Assembly: GCA_002483135.1 (NCBI GenBank)
Contig: DLHI01000026.1
Location: 227,591 to 291,590, forward strand
Direction: 5' to 3'
From: Hyphomonadaceae bacterium UBA7672
GTDB taxonomy: Bacteria; Pseudomonadota; Alphaproteobacteria; Caulobacterales; Hyphomonadaceae
Length of the DNA stretch: 64,000 nt
This document shows, piece after piece, positions 34,679 through 44,569 of this stretch. Position numbers and translations under genes: made by a program. Each line of letters starts with the position of its first letter. Position 1 is the stretch's first letter. The notes beneath the pieces were generated by a model, which searched no databases, had not been told where the DNA came from, and saw nothing but the letters and a program-made list of their open reading frames with translations.

Positions 34679-35642
34679 CAGTAGCTCGATTTCGGCTGAG
34701 CATCCTTGTTCGGCTTGGTCGATTTGGTCGCAGGCAGCGCTTCCTGCGCGGCTTTGGTGATGTACGTCTGCGTGCCGACGGCGAATTACACCAGCGTGCC
34801 CTGATCATCCGTCTTCACGACATAACCGGGAACGCCATCAACCGTAGTCTTTGCAAGCGTGGTTGTCTTCTCGTCAATCGGGGCAAGCGGTTGATGCAGA
34901 TCCGTCATCAGAAGTTCGGCGAGCTTTCTCGCGCCATGCTTGAGTGAATTGCGCATGGCGGCGCCGCTGTTGGCCTCCCAGATGACGAGGTTTGTCTCAC
35001 GCACATCCGTGGCGTTCGGAGCGCGATCGCGGAAGGTGAACACGTTGCGATAGAGAGCGTTCAGCGAGTGAGTCTTGGGGCCAGACGTGTCAGGATTCTC
35101 GATCATGGCCTCGAGTTCCGGCGATTTCGGGAACAGGTACGGACGCATGTTCACGGTCACAGCATCGCCGGACCAGTTGATGTTGTAGTCCATGGTGACG
35201 AACAGCACGGCGCTGGCCGTCGAGGCGGCGAGGATCTCGTCGAGGTTGGCGTCGGTGACTTCTCGCACCACCCTGTAGTTGCCAGCGTTGAGCCAATCCA
35301 GTTGACTGAACGCGGCTTGCAGCTCCCCCTGCATCTGCGCATCGAAGTTGAAGTCGACGAGCGCGTTGCGCAGCGGCTTGATCGCTTCTTCGGCTGTGCC
35401 AGCATTGCTGCTGTCGACCCCTGCATCGATCAAGGCGAGGAGCAGGCCGCCGCCGCCATACATGGCGGTCTGCGATGGCGCGACGAAGATATAGATTCGC
35501 TCTGCTTGATCGGCAGGACGACGTCCGTCGCCGACAGCCGTGCACGCGCCTCGGTCGGCAGGGGCGCATGTGGCGGAATCGCCGTTGCGCACGCAGACGC
35601 AAGCGTCGCCAGCGCTGCGAGCGCTGCAAACTTCAGATTCAT
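34678..35642 (-). pseudogene. degraded lipoprotein gene: frameshift plus premature stop
   Basis: ATG 35642 (GGGGG upstream) starts a good lipoprotein signal, NLKFAALAALATLASAC. That frame runs to about VVLPIKQS near 35500, where the reading must move one frame to continue as RIYIFVAPSQTAMYGGGG. The second frame ends at TAA 34786-34788 after DDQGTLV, but the same frame continues open as FAVGTQTYITKAAQEA to TGA 34678-34680, which touches the next gene's ATG. Two independent lesions suggest a pseudogene; a sequencing error could explain one. The intact protein, about 320 residues, matches no family I know. Confidence 0.7.
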
Positions 35643-35842
35643 TGGATAGCCCCCCTGTTTTCCGGCAGACATCATAGCGCCGGACGCTTCAATTCAGAGT
35701 CATGGCCGAACGTGCGTGGAATATCAAGCGGGGGATCGGGACGAAGCGTGAGCATTTGCCCGAATGACAAGGCTCCTTCCAGATGACAGCTCCAGCTGTG
35801 TTCGCTAAGGCAAACTGAAAGACGATTTACGGAGACCAGACC

Positions 35843-36835
35843 ATGCGCGCCATCCTGTCCAAGGCCCCGGGCCTGCCTGATACGCTGGTGCTGGAGGATG
35901 TGCCCTCGCCCACGCCGGGCAAGGGCGAGATTGTTGTCTCCGTGAAGGCGGTCGGGGTGAACTTTCCCGACTTCCTGATCATCCAGGACATGTACCAGTA
36001 CAAACCCGCGCGTCCGTTCTCTCCGGGCGGCGAGATTTCAGGCGTGGTGAAGGCGGTGGGCGAAGGCGTGACCGCCTTCAAGGTCGGCGACAAGGTGTTC
36101 GGCTCGACCGGCGCGGGCGGCATGGCGGAGGAAATCCTCGTGCATGCCAGCCGCATGAACGCACTGCCCGACTTCATGCCGTTCGAAGAAGCGGCGGCCC
36201 TGCTGATGACCTATGGCACGTCACACTACGCGCTGAAGGATCGCGCGCATATCAAGCCGGGCGAAACGCTGCTTGTGCTGGGCGCCGCGGGCGGCGTCGG
36301 CCTTGCTGCTGTCGAACTTGGCGTGGCGATGGGCGCGACAGTGATTGCGGCGGCATCGAGTCAGGACAAGGTGGACTTCTGCATCTCGAAGGGCGCGCAC
36401 AAGGGCCTCGTCTATCCGCAGAACCCGCTGAGCCGTGACCAGCAGAAGGAGTTCTCCGACAAGATCAAGGAACTTGGCGGCGGCGGCGTTGATGTCGTCT
36501 ATGACGGCGTCGGCGGCGACTATGCCGAGCCGGCCGTGCGCGCGCTCAACTGGGATGGGCGTTTCCTGGTGATCGGCTTCCCGGCGGGCATTCCGAAACT
36601 GCCGCTCAACCTCACGCTGCTGAAGTCGTGCCAGATCGTGGGCGTGTTCTGGGGCGCGTTCGTGGCCAGGGACCCGAAGGGCCACGCCGACAACCTTGCG
36701 GACCTGTTCAAGCTTTACCGCGACGGAAAGATCAAACCCCACATTTCCAATCGTTATCCCCTGGAACGCGCCGCCGACGCCATAAAGGAGCTGTCGGAAC
36801 GCCGCGCAAAGGGCAAAGTCGTCATCACCATCTGA
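35843..36835 (+). CDS. NADPH:quinone oxidoreductase-like zinc-free medium-chain reductase
   Basis: A 330-residue MDR-superfamily enzyme. It has AVGVNFPDFLIIQDMYQYKP and FSPGGEISGVVKAVGEGV of the quinone-reductase type. The dinucleotide site LGAAGGVGLAAVELGVAMGA has the AAxxGxG form that prefers NADPH. The structural zinc Cys cluster of alcohol dehydrogenases is absent. GGAG precedes the ATG. It probably reduces quinones, enones or enoyl compounds in the cytosol. Confidence 0.9.
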   Translation: MRAILSKAPGLPDTLVLEDVPSPTPGKGEIVVSVKAVGVNFPDFLIIQDMYQYKPARPFSPGGEISGVVKAVGEGVTAFKVGDKVFGSTGAGGMAEEILVHASRMNALPDFMPFEEAAALLMTYGTSHYALKDRAHIKPGETLLVLGAAGGVGLAAVELGVAMGATVIAAASSQDKVDFCISKGAHKGLVYPQNPLSRDQQKEFSDKIKELGGGGVDVVYDGVGGDYAEPAVRALNWDGRFLVIGFPAGIPKLPLNLTLLKSCQIVGVFWGAFVARDPKGHADNLADLFKLYRDGKIKPHISNRYPLERAADAIKELSERRAKGKVVITI

Positions 36836-36891
36836 GACCCGCGAGTTGGGGACACGAAGCGTCCTGATTCCAAGTATCAAGAGGAAACCCG

Positions 36892-37521
36892 ATGTTCAGC
36901 CGTATCGCCCTCGCCGCCGCCGCAGGCCTGCTCGCGGCCGCATGCGCATCAACAACGGCGGCAACGCCAGGCGAGGGAACGGTCGCCGCGCCGGGCGATA
37001 GCTCGTCCGCATCGCCCTCGCCTGCTGGGCCGGTTGGGACGACGCTGCTCAACATCGCGGCCACCTCGTACTGGGTCGCCGAAGAGCGGCTGATCCCGGA
37101 AGACCCGGTGCTGGCGCTTGTCGGCGCCGGCGCCTCTGACGCCGACAATCCGGTGGGCATGCTGATCAAGTGCAACGCCGCAAATGGCGGGATCACGGTG
37201 CGAGTCGGCAAACAGGATGCGACCCGCGCGGGACAGTCGGCGACCTATCGCCTGCGCACCGGGGCCAGCATGCGCGAAGTGAACGGCAAGTTCGAGGCGA
37301 ACCCGCGCACCACGGACACGGACTTCGTGTTCCCGATATCCTCTGCCGACCTTGTCGCGTTGGGCCAGCTCGACATGGTGTCGTTCGTGTCCGACAAGGG
37401 CGAAGTGGAATGGTCGCTGGTGAAGGACGCGAACGCGCAGGTTCAGGCGAAGTATGTTGGCTCGCTGAAGGAGTTCGCAGGCGCGACGCGCGACTTCCTC
37501 ACCTTCTGCAATCCGAAATAG
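36892..37521 (+). CDS. hypothetical lipoprotein
   Basis: A 209-residue lipoprotein: FSRIALAAAAGLLAAAC gives lipobox LAAAC. A Ser/Pro/Gly-rich linker follows to about residue 50, then a beta-rich domain (YWVAEERLIPEDPVLALVG, LIKCNAANGGITVRVG, TDTDFVFPISSADLVALGQ) and a C-terminal ATRDFLTFCNPK. The two domain Cys could form a disulfide. AGAGGA precedes the ATG, and a terminator follows. The function is unknown. Confidence 0.65.
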   Translation: MFSRIALAAAAGLLAAACASTTAATPGEGTVAAPGDSSSASPSPAGPVGTTLLNIAATSYWVAEERLIPEDPVLALVGAGASDADNPVGMLIKCNAANGGITVRVGKQDATRAGQSATYRLRTGASMREVNGKFEANPRTTDTDFVFPISSADLVALGQLDMVSFVSDKGEVEWSLVKDANAQVQAKYVGSLKEFAGATRDFLTFCNPK

Positions 37522-37541
37522 GCGCTGCAGTCCGCCGAACG

Positions 37542-37572
37542 AAAAAGCCCGGAGCGATGCCCCGGGCTTTCC
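37542..37572 (+). terminator. intrinsic terminator
   Basis: AAAGCCCGG (37544-37552) pairs with CCGGGCTTT (37562-37570), with A-tract before and T-rich sequence after, so it can act for both the lipoprotein gene and the convergent DUF2167 gene. Confidence 0.75.
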
Positions 37573-37579
37573 ATTTGGA

Positions 37580-38668
37580 TCACACCGCGCCGGGCGGTCT
37601 GGAGTCCGGTTCAGTTGGCGCCTGGTCATTGGCAGGCTGGTCCTGCGTAGTCTGGTCCTGCGCAGGCCCATCGAAGAAGTCTGTCGACATGCGTTGTTCG
37701 GCCCTCTGCTGCGCCTTGGGCTTGCGGCCAAAGAATTTGCGGGCAAGCGCGCCGAGGCCCGCGATCGCGGCGAAGATCAGCACCCAGCCCTTTTTGAGAA
37801 ACAGCAGGGCCGCAGCGATCAGGCCGCCATTCTTCGCCAGCACAGATGCCGCCGCCGCTCCGCCGATCAGGCCGGCGAGACCAAAATCGGCCTTGGCGTC
37901 GGTTGAGGCGTTGAAGTCCGTGTAGCGGAATCCCTGATCGAAGTCGGCGATGGCGAGGACTGCGGGCGAAACCTGCTCGATAGCGTGCAGCTGGCCAAGG
38001 TCGGCGACAAAGTTCAGCGACAGCACGCCGTGCCGGCCCAGCACGCGCATGTCATAGTTCAGCGTGTGCTCAGGCTCGCCAGCGAAGGCGAGTTCCTTGG
38101 CCCAGTACAGCTTATGAGCGGCGGCGTCGTAGCGCGGCTGGGCGGCCCAGCCGATAACATCGATCGCGGGATAGCCTTGCCGCACACGCGTCGGATTCTC
38201 CTCCTCCGATGCCTGGCGCATGGCGTCGATCAGCATGTCGTAGTCGATGCTCGTCGCGTCCTCATCCGACACATAGCCAGCGTCTTCATAGGTGATCACC
38301 ACGCCCCAGCCGCTTTCCTGGAAGGGCGAGGCTCCCTTTGGAAAAAGCATTCCGTCGACCGTGCTGTCTGGCGGATTGCCCCACAGATCGACGAGGATGC
38401 GGCTGGCGTCGGTTGCGTCCAGAAAGAAAAATCCTTCCGGCACGTCGAGAGTCACGTGCGCGCGTGGAATCGCGATCACGCCCGTCTGCCTGTTCAGCGA
38501 TGCCTCGAAATCCGCGACAAAGGCAGCGATCTCTTCTTCGGTCGGCTCCGGCCCGATACTTTCAAGTGAAGTCGCAGGAGCCAGCGGATCGGGCGCAGCG
38601 GACTGGGCATGCGCGGGCGCGGGCGCGACGGCGAGCATCAAGGCCACAAACAGAAACGCACGAAGCAC
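37580..38668 (-). CDS. DUF2167 family membrane protein
   Basis: A 362-residue protein with a signal peptide (LRAFLFVALMLAVAPAPAHAQ). The large extracytoplasmic domain has DUF2167 blocks: QTGVIAIPRAHVTLDVPEGFFFL, ESGWGVVITYEDAGYVSDEDA and IGWAAQPRYDAAAHKLYWAKEL, then HTLNYDMRVLGRHGVLSLNFV. C-terminal hydrophobic helices (GLIAAALLFLKKGWVLIFAAIAGLG) and a cytosolic tail rich in Gln, Asp and Pro follow. The start is GTG with GGGGG upstream. The role of DUF2167 is unknown. Confidence 0.85.
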   Translation of the reverse strand: MLRAFLFVALMLAVAPAPAHAQSAAPDPLAPATSLESIGPEPTEEEIAAFVADFEASLNRQTGVIAIPRAHVTLDVPEGFFFLDATDASRILVDLWGNPPDSTVDGMLFPKGASPFQESGWGVVITYEDAGYVSDEDATSIDYDMLIDAMRQASEEENPTRVRQGYPAIDVIGWAAQPRYDAAAHKLYWAKELAFAGEPEHTLNYDMRVLGRHGVLSLNFVADLGQLHAIEQVSPAVLAIADFDQGFRYTDFNASTDAKADFGLAGLIGGAAAASVLAKNGGLIAAALLFLKKGWVLIFAAIAGLGALARKFFGRKPKAQQRAEQRMSTDFFDGPAQDQTTQDQPANDQAPTEPDSRPPGAV

Positions 38669-38765
38669 CAGCCATCCCCCCAGACTTCAAGGGGACGTTA
38701 CTTGGGCTGACGAAGATCGACAACAAGATTGTCGCCGGCTGCCAAATGGCGGCCGGCGATGACCG

Positions 38766-40961
38766 TCAGTTCGGCGCCGCAGGCGTCTGCGCGGCGTAAG
38801 CGGCGGCATCCTCGTTGGCGCGGTTGATAATATAAGCGCGGATCGATTCCGCATCGTCAGGCGACAGCGTGGCGGCGAAGCTGGCCATGCCGGCGCTGGC
38901 GTATTTGCCGCCGAGCACGACCTCTGCAAACTCCTCTTTCGTGCCGGGGGACTGGGCCCAGCGCAGATCCTGGATGGCGCCGCTCGAGACGACCAGCGGG
39001 CCATGGCAGACCATGCAGTTCCGATCAAACAGCACGCGGCCATGATCGAGCTGAGCCGCGTTGCCGAAATCCTCGGCGGCGGCAACCTTGTCGACCTCGA
39101 ACACTTCGTATGGCTCAAGCTTCACGGTGCCGCCGATCTTGAATACCAGCACGCGGCCAAGCTCGGGCGAGCCGACTTTCGGGATCGCATTGCCACCGCC
39201 CGTGACGGGAAGCGCCGTGCCCCAGCCGGCCGTGACGGCGATGTATTGCTCGCCATCGATCTCGTAGCTGATCGGGCCCGACATCACCGGATACTGCGCG
39301 TCGATCTCCCACTTCGGTGCGCCGCCAACGGCCGCATCGTAAGCGCGGAACTTGCCATCGAGCCCGCCCTGGAAGACAAGGCCGCCGCCGGTCGACAGGA
39401 TACCGCCATTCCATGCGTTGGGATAATCAACGACCCAGCGCGGCGCCTTGGCCACCGGATCCCACGCGACCAGCTGGCCTTTCAGCGCAGCGCGGCCGGC
39501 GAGACGCTCGTTGAGCGTCGGCGTCGGGCCGGGAGCGCCGGCGAATTCGACGCCTGTGTTCCAGAAGCCCGGTCGATAGGCGAAATCGGCCTGGTCAGCG
39601 TAGACCTGCGGAATGGTTTGGGCCGGGATGTAGACGAGGCCGGTATCCGGGCTGAACGACATCGGATGCCAGTTATGTGCGCCGAGAGGACCCGGGATCG
39701 ATGCGAACGGGCTTTCGAGGTAACGCACGCCCGGCGCTTCGACCGGCCGGCCCGTCGTGAGATCCACGCTCGTCGCCCAGTTGACGTCGGCCTGGTATTT
39801 GTCGGCCGAGATCAGTTCGCCAGTTGCGCGATCGAGCACATAGAAGAACCCGTTCTTCGGCGCCTGCATTGCGACCTTGCGGACGGTGTCGCCGATCTTG
39901 ATGTCGGCGAGGATGATGTGCTGCGTGGCCGTATAGTCCCAGGACTCGCCAGGCGTCGTCTGGTAGTGCCAGACATACTCGCCAGTCTCGGGCTTCAGCG
40001 CGAGGATGGACGACAGGAACAGGTTGTCCCCGCCCGACGGGTCGCGGCGCTCGCGATTCCACGGCGTGCCATTTCCGATGCCGACATAGAGGATGTCGAG
40101 TTCGGGATCGTAGGCCATGGCGTCCCAAGCGGTGCCGCCGCCGCCGGTTTCGGTCCACTCGCCGGTATCGCCCCAGGTGGCGTTTGCCTTCTCAGCGAGG
40201 ATCTTGTCAGAGGCTGCGTTGTCGGCCTGCTTGGTTGGGTTGGGGGTGGTGTAGAAGCGCCAGGCCATCTCGCCGGTCTTCGCGTCATAGGCGGAGATAT
40301 AGCCGCGCACGCCGAACTCGGCGCCGCCATTGCCGATGATGACCTTACCTTTGACGACGCGCGGGGCGCCGGTGATCGTGTAGGGCTTCGATTGGTCGAC
40401 GGTGATCTTGTCCCAGACGGGCTTCTTGACCTTCTCGCCGCCCTCATCCGTGACGCCCTCAGTACGGGAAGCATTGAGTGCGATCAGGCGGCCGTCGATG
40501 GTGCCGACATAGACCATGCCCTCCCAGATCGCGACGCCGCGGTTGACCACGTCGCAGCATGCGGAAACGCCGCGCGCCTTGTCGACCTTGGGATCGAACT
40601 TCCAGAGCCGTTCGCCCGTCTTTGCGTCATAGGCGTAGACGACCGACCAGGCCGAGGTGAGATACATCACGCCATCGACCACGATGGGCGTTGCCTCCAT
40701 GCCGCGATTGGTGTCGAGCGTCGCCGTCCAGGCGATGCCGACATCCTTGATGGTCTCGGCATTGATCTGCTTCAGCGGCGAGTAGCGCTGCTCGGAATAG
40801 GTGCGGCCGTGGCTGATCCAGATTTCGGGGCGCTTGTCGGCGTCGATGATGGCCTGGCCATCAACCTGCGCCGCCGTGATGGACGGAAGCTTCGCCTCGC
40901 CGCATGCAGCCAGCGCCAGCAGCGCCAGCCCGCTCATCAGAGCGCCTGTTTTCCTGATCAA
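38766..40961 (-). CDS. PQQ-dependent alcohol dehydrogenase with C-terminal cytochrome c domain, lipoprotein
   Basis: A 731-residue quinohemoprotein that oxidises alcohols to aldehydes in the periplasm with PQQ and passes electrons to its own heme c. The propeller has the active-site vicinal Cys pair in ACCDVVNRG and tryptophan-docking repeats. The heme site is CMVCH (649-653). TTG 40961 is chosen: GGAGG lies 7 nt upstream and the signal IRKTGALMSGLALLALAAC follows with lipobox LAAC, so it is probably an anchored lipoprotein. The next in-frame ATG is 8 codons later. No separate cytochrome or PQQ-biosynthesis gene is nearby. Confidence 0.92.
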   Translation of the reverse strand: MIRKTGALMSGLALLALAACGEAKLPSITAAQVDGQAIIDADKRPEIWISHGRTYSEQRYSPLKQINAETIKDVGIAWTATLDTNRGMEATPIVVDGVMYLTSAWSVVYAYDAKTGERLWKFDPKVDKARGVSACCDVVNRGVAIWEGMVYVGTIDGRLIALNASRTEGVTDEGGEKVKKPVWDKITVDQSKPYTITGAPRVVKGKVIIGNGGAEFGVRGYISAYDAKTGEMAWRFYTTPNPTKQADNAASDKILAEKANATWGDTGEWTETGGGGTAWDAMAYDPELDILYVGIGNGTPWNRERRDPSGGDNLFLSSILALKPETGEYVWHYQTTPGESWDYTATQHIILADIKIGDTVRKVAMQAPKNGFFYVLDRATGELISADKYQADVNWATSVDLTTGRPVEAPGVRYLESPFASIPGPLGAHNWHPMSFSPDTGLVYIPAQTIPQVYADQADFAYRPGFWNTGVEFAGAPGPTPTLNERLAGRAALKGQLVAWDPVAKAPRWVVDYPNAWNGGILSTGGGLVFQGGLDGKFRAYDAAVGGAPKWEIDAQYPVMSGPISYEIDGEQYIAVTAGWGTALPVTGGGNAIPKVGSPELGRVLVFKIGGTVKLEPYEVFEVDKVAAAEDFGNAAQLDHGRVLFDRNCMVCHGPLVVSSGAIQDLRWAQSPGTKEEFAEVVLGGKYASAGMASFAATLSPDDAESIRAYIINRANEDAAAYAAQTPAAPN

Positions 40962-41108
40962 GTTGCATCCTCCCGCGTCCAGTTCCCGGACATGGCGGAA
41001 ATTCAGCACGTGGCCGACCAATTTGCAAAGGGCGAGTGGCAATGCCGCAGGTGCGATGAAGCGCGGCGCTTCGCCTCGCATTCGCGACGCGAGGACAGGC
41101 TCTGGCTC

Positions 41109-42644
41109 CTAGCCCGCCAACCGGTCGAGATCGGCAAGGAGGTCGTCGAGGTTGACGCCGCTGTCGGTGGAAGGTTCGCGGGAGACGGCGACGCCGGCGG
41201 CCGGCGCTGCAGCGCCCAGCGCACGGCTGATGGTGGACAGGAGTTCGGCCTGGTCGATGGGCTTCGAGACATAGCCCGACATGCCAAGGCCGATCAGGCG
41301 CTCACGGTCGCCTGCCATGGCATCCGCCGTCAGGGCGATGACGGGAAGGTTGCGCCAGTTTTCGCTCGTGGCGCGGATGCGGCGGATGGCTTCCACTCCG
41401 TCCATGACCGGCATGTGGACATCGAGCAGCACAAGGTCGAACGGCTCGCGCTCCAGGGCCTGCAGGGCTTCAAGACCATTGCAGGCTTCCGTGATGATGG
41501 CGCCCTGCGGCTGGATGAACATGCGCACGACCTGACGATTGACCGCGTTGTCGTCGGTGAGCAAGACGCGCGCGCCGCGCAGATGCGTTGCACCCGATGA
41601 AGCCGGACGGTCTTCAGCGTCCGCTTTGGCCGTGCCGACCGGCGGATCGGCAAGGAAGGTGAAGGTGAAGACCGAACCGTGTCCAGGGCGCGAGAAGACG
41701 CCAATGTCGCCGCCCATCATGCGGGCAAGGCGACGCGAAATCGCAAGGCCAAGCCCGGTGCCGCCATATTCGCGCGTGGTCGATCCATCGGCCTGGCTGA
41801 AAGCCTGGAAAAGGCGCGCGCTGGTGTCTTCATCCATGCCGATCCCGGTGTCGGCAACCGCGATGGCGACGCGCGTGCGGCCGCCCTCGGCAGGGGAAAG
41901 CGACAGGGAGACGTCGATGCCGCCTTCGCGCGTGAACTTCACGGCGTTGGAAACGAGGTTGGACACGCACTGGCGCATGCGCACCGGATCATAGCTGAGG
42001 CGCAGATCGTCTGGCACGTCGCCAGAAATGTCGAAGCGAAGGTGCTTTTCGTTGGCGGCCGGAAGGAACAGCGCATGGACCTGGCGGATCGCCTGCATCG
42101 GGCATGAATCCACCGGCGTGATTTCCAGACGGCCAGCCTCGATCTTCGACAGATCGAGCACGTCGTTGAGGATCGCCATCAGCGTGGCGCCAGAATCGCG
42201 TATGGTCGCCACCATGGCGCGGGTCTCGGGATCAAGCTCGCGCGAACTGAGCGCCTGCGCCATGCCGAGAACGCCGTTGAGCGGCGTCCTGATCTCGTGG
42301 CTCATGTTGGCGAGGAACTCGCTCTTGCTTCGTGTTGCAGCTTCGGCCGCATCGCGGGCGGCTTCAACCTCTGCGAGACGGCGTGCGCGCTCTTCTGCGA
42401 GCGAAGCCTGCGTGGCTTCGAGGCGCGAGCCCTGCTGGATGAGGAAGAAGGAGAACGGCGGCGCCACGAGCAGCGTGATCGCGATGGTGAGGACGGCCGA
42501 GTACTCGTGGTCAGGCGCCTTGAAAAGAACGCCGGACAGCAGGTAGTCGCATGGCAGCACGACCGCGAGAATGATCGCGGTCACAATGGCCGTCTTGCGG
42601 AGATGCCTCACCACCGCAGCTTTGTTCTTGTCTGCGGACAGCAT
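41109..42644 (-). CDS. hybrid sensor histidine kinase with C-terminal receiver
   Basis: 511 residues. Two N-terminal membrane helices flank a very short periplasmic loop. A coiled-coil follows, then HisKA with phospho-His116 in NMSHEIRTPLNG. The HATPase shows N-box LVSNAVKFT, G1 DTGIGMDE and G2 GGTGLGLAIS, and the receiver has Asp in DLVLLDVHMPVMDG. With no real sensor domain, the input is unknown. ATG 42644 follows AGGGA; ATG 42650 is an alternative. No histidine phosphotransferase domain is present, so a separate Hpt protein is expected. Confidence 0.93.
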   Translation of the reverse strand: MLSADKNKAAVVRHLRKTAIVTAIILAVVLPCDYLLSGVLFKAPDHEYSAVLTIAITLLVAPPFSFFLIQQGSRLEATQASLAEERARRLAEVEAARDAAEAATRSKSEFLANMSHEIRTPLNGVLGMAQALSSRELDPETRAMVATIRDSGATLMAILNDVLDLSKIEAGRLEITPVDSCPMQAIRQVHALFLPAANEKHLRFDISGDVPDDLRLSYDPVRMRQCVSNLVSNAVKFTREGGIDVSLSLSPAEGGRTRVAIAVADTGIGMDEDTSARLFQAFSQADGSTTREYGGTGLGLAISRRLARMMGGDIGVFSRPGHGSVFTFTFLADPPVGTAKADAEDRPASSGATHLRGARVLLTDDNAVNRQVVRMFIQPQGAIITEACNGLEALQALEREPFDLVLLDVHMPVMDGVEAIRRIRATSENWRNLPVIALTADAMAGDRERLIGLGMSGYVSKPIDQAELLSTISRALGAAAPAAGVAVSREPSTDSGVNLDDLLADLDRLAG

Positions 42645-42735
42645 GCGCATTCCCTGACAGCAGCGGTCAGGAATGACACAAACAGGTAAAGGATTGGCAG
42701 ACGCGGGTTTACTCTGCGGAAACGCCTCGCCTTGC

Positions 42736-43620
42736 TCAGGCTTTCGTTGCGGCAACCAGTTCGGCCTGAGCCGCCGCGATAGCTGTATCGACCAGTCGAC
42801 ACCATTCTGCGGCCGTGGCGGCCTCCAACGCGCCCTTCGGCGAGGCGACTGAGCGCGAGGCATTGACCACCCCGCCCTCGCGTATCCCGCCACGCTTCAC
42901 GAAACCGGCCACAGCTTCGGCAGCGCCAGCGCCCTGCGCTCCATAGCCCGGCACCAGGAAGAGCGCATCGCCCGCTGCTTCGCGCAATGCAGCGGCATCT
43001 TCCGGCCCCGTGGCGCCAGCGACCAGCATCAGGCCAGACCAGCCGCTGGCGCCACGCAGGCGCGCAATCATCGGCAGCAGCGAGCTCGCGACATGCAGAT
43101 ACAGCGGACGGCCATCGATCAGCTTCGACTGGAAATCCTTCGAGCCCGGGTTCGACGTACGCGCGAGAACGACCACGCCCTTCGCTTCGCGCTCGGCAAC
43201 AGCGACAAACGGCTCGATCGTCTCCACGCCCATATAGGGGTTCACCGTGATCGCATCGCACGGGCAGGACGAGCCCGCGCCGAGATAGCCTTCAGCATAG
43301 CCTTCCGCCGTGGTGCCGATGTCGCCGCGCTTCGCGTCGAGGAGCACAAGCGTATCCTGCGCGGCGGCGGCGCTGCACACACGCTCAAGCGCGGCAAGGC
43401 CCTTCGAGCCCCAGCGCTCGAACAGGCCGGCCTGCGGCTTTACGACGGCGACCTTGCCCGCCACGCGCTCAAGCAGGGCGAGACCCCAGCTTGCCGCGGC
43501 GTCTGGACCGGGCGGTCCGAACTGCGATGGGATCAGGGAGGGATGCGGATCAATGCCGACGCACAAGGGGCCGTGCGCGCGCACACGCTCGATCAATCTG
43601 TCAGCGAAATTTGTCTTCAC
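42736..43620 (-). CDS. pyrF: orotidine 5'-phosphate decarboxylase (type 2)
   Basis: A 294-residue group 2 OMP decarboxylase that makes UMP. The catalytic block reads VLLDAKRGDIGTTAEGYAEG, with the Lys-Asp pair in DAKRGD, and ends with FLVPGYGAQGAG. GTG 43620 is taken as start because it overlaps the stop of the upstream protease (GTGA), implying coupled translation; GTG 43638 is possible. Pairing with a trypsin-like protease has no clear logic. Confidence 0.94.
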   Translation of the reverse strand: MKTNFADRLIERVRAHGPLCVGIDPHPSLIPSQFGPPGPDAAASWGLALLERVAGKVAVVKPQAGLFERWGSKGLAALERVCSAAAAQDTLVLLDAKRGDIGTTAEGYAEGYLGAGSSCPCDAITVNPYMGVETIEPFVAVAEREAKGVVVLARTSNPGSKDFQSKLIDGRPLYLHVASSLLPMIARLRGASGWSGLMLVAGATGPEDAAALREAAGDALFLVPGYGAQGAGAAEAVAGFVKRGGIREGGVVNASRSVASPKGALEAATAAEWCRLVDTAIAAAQAELVAATKA

Positions 43621-44513
43621 CTGTCGCTCACCCGGCACAGAACCTTCACAACTGCACGTTCGTCCCTCAGTCGATCAGCCTCGGCCTCGTAGGACGATGC
43701 GCTGATCGGGCGCGCGTCGCCGCCGTACGAGGCTTCGCCTTGTGAGTCCAGAAAGCGGCGGATGGAATCCGGCGAGGCAGAATAGATGCGACCCCGGCGC
43801 GGACTTTCGGCGACGGTGACCCCGATGACGGAACCATCCACGTCGAACACAGGACCGCCGCTCATGCCCGACAGCGTGCCGGGAATGCCATCTGAACGGC
43901 CCCGCTCGGACCAGGCGAGGACGGGCTCTTCCATTTCATAGCGGCCGCGCGTGATCAGGTTGGAGCGCGATTCCAGCGTTGACACGGCCTCCCCGGATTG
44001 GCCCTGCGGGAAGCCGACATGGAAGGCGGTCTCGCCAACGCGCAGCTCGCGCTCGAGGCCTAGCTGCAGGGCAACCGGCGCGCGGTCGGTGACCAGCAAC
44101 GCAAGGTCGGTATCGGGCGAGGTGCGCACTTCGTCGACGCGCACCATCCGTCCATTGCCAACCGACAGGCCAACGCGCGTGCATCCATCCACCACGTGAC
44201 GCGCGGTGAGCCACAGGCCTGACCGATTGATGGCGAAGGCCGTGCCGATGCCGTCTTCAGGAGCATCGACCTGCACGACAACGCGCTCGTCGAAGGGGTG
44301 CGAATCCGGCAGTAGCGGACCCGGCTCGGGCATCGGCCTTGGTTCGGCGAAGATGTCGTCCTCGGGCTCGAGCGGTTCGGGGAAATAGGGTTCGGTGATT
44401 TCCGGGCGCGGAACGGCATACGGCCGCTCGCGGCCGCCGGTCCCGCTGGAGAAAAGCGTGCCGACGATCGCGATCAGTACGATCGCATAGACCACCCAAT
44501 CGGGAATTTTCAT
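43617..44513 (-). CDS. membrane-anchored trypsin-like serine protease (S1C)
   Basis: A 298-residue protein. A single N-terminal membrane helix (WVVYAIVLIAIVGTLFSSG) is followed by a Pro/Glu-rich linker and a trypsin-like domain. Catalytic residues are visible: His in LWLTARHVVDGC, Asp in SPDTDLALLV and Ser in GMSGGPVFDVDG. No PDZ domain follows, unlike DegP/DegS. ATG 44513 is chosen over an upstream ATG six codons earlier. It is cotranscribed with pyrF. The active site probably faces the periplasm. Confidence 0.88.
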   Translation of the reverse strand: MKIPDWVVYAIVLIAIVGTLFSSGTGGRERPYAVPRPEITEPYFPEPLEPEDDIFAEPRPMPEPGPLLPDSHPFDERVVVQVDAPEDGIGTAFAINRSGLWLTARHVVDGCTRVGLSVGNGRMVRVDEVRTSPDTDLALLVTDRAPVALQLGLERELRVGETAFHVGFPQGQSGEAVSTLESRSNLITRGRYEMEEPVLAWSERGRSDGIPGTLSGMSGGPVFDVDGSVIGVTVAESPRRGRIYSASPDSIRRFLDSQGEASYGGDARPISASSYEAEADRLRDERAVVKVLCRVSDR

Positions 44514-44569
44514 GCCGGCATTCTCAAGCACGTCTCCGCGACGTCATATATTCGACCGCCAGCGCCAAC

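Noticed and set aside
39003..41600. An 865-codon open frame on the plus strand
   Set aside because: It is antisense to the PQQ dehydrogenase and kinase genes, which have clear domains. High-GC DNA often keeps the opposite frame open.
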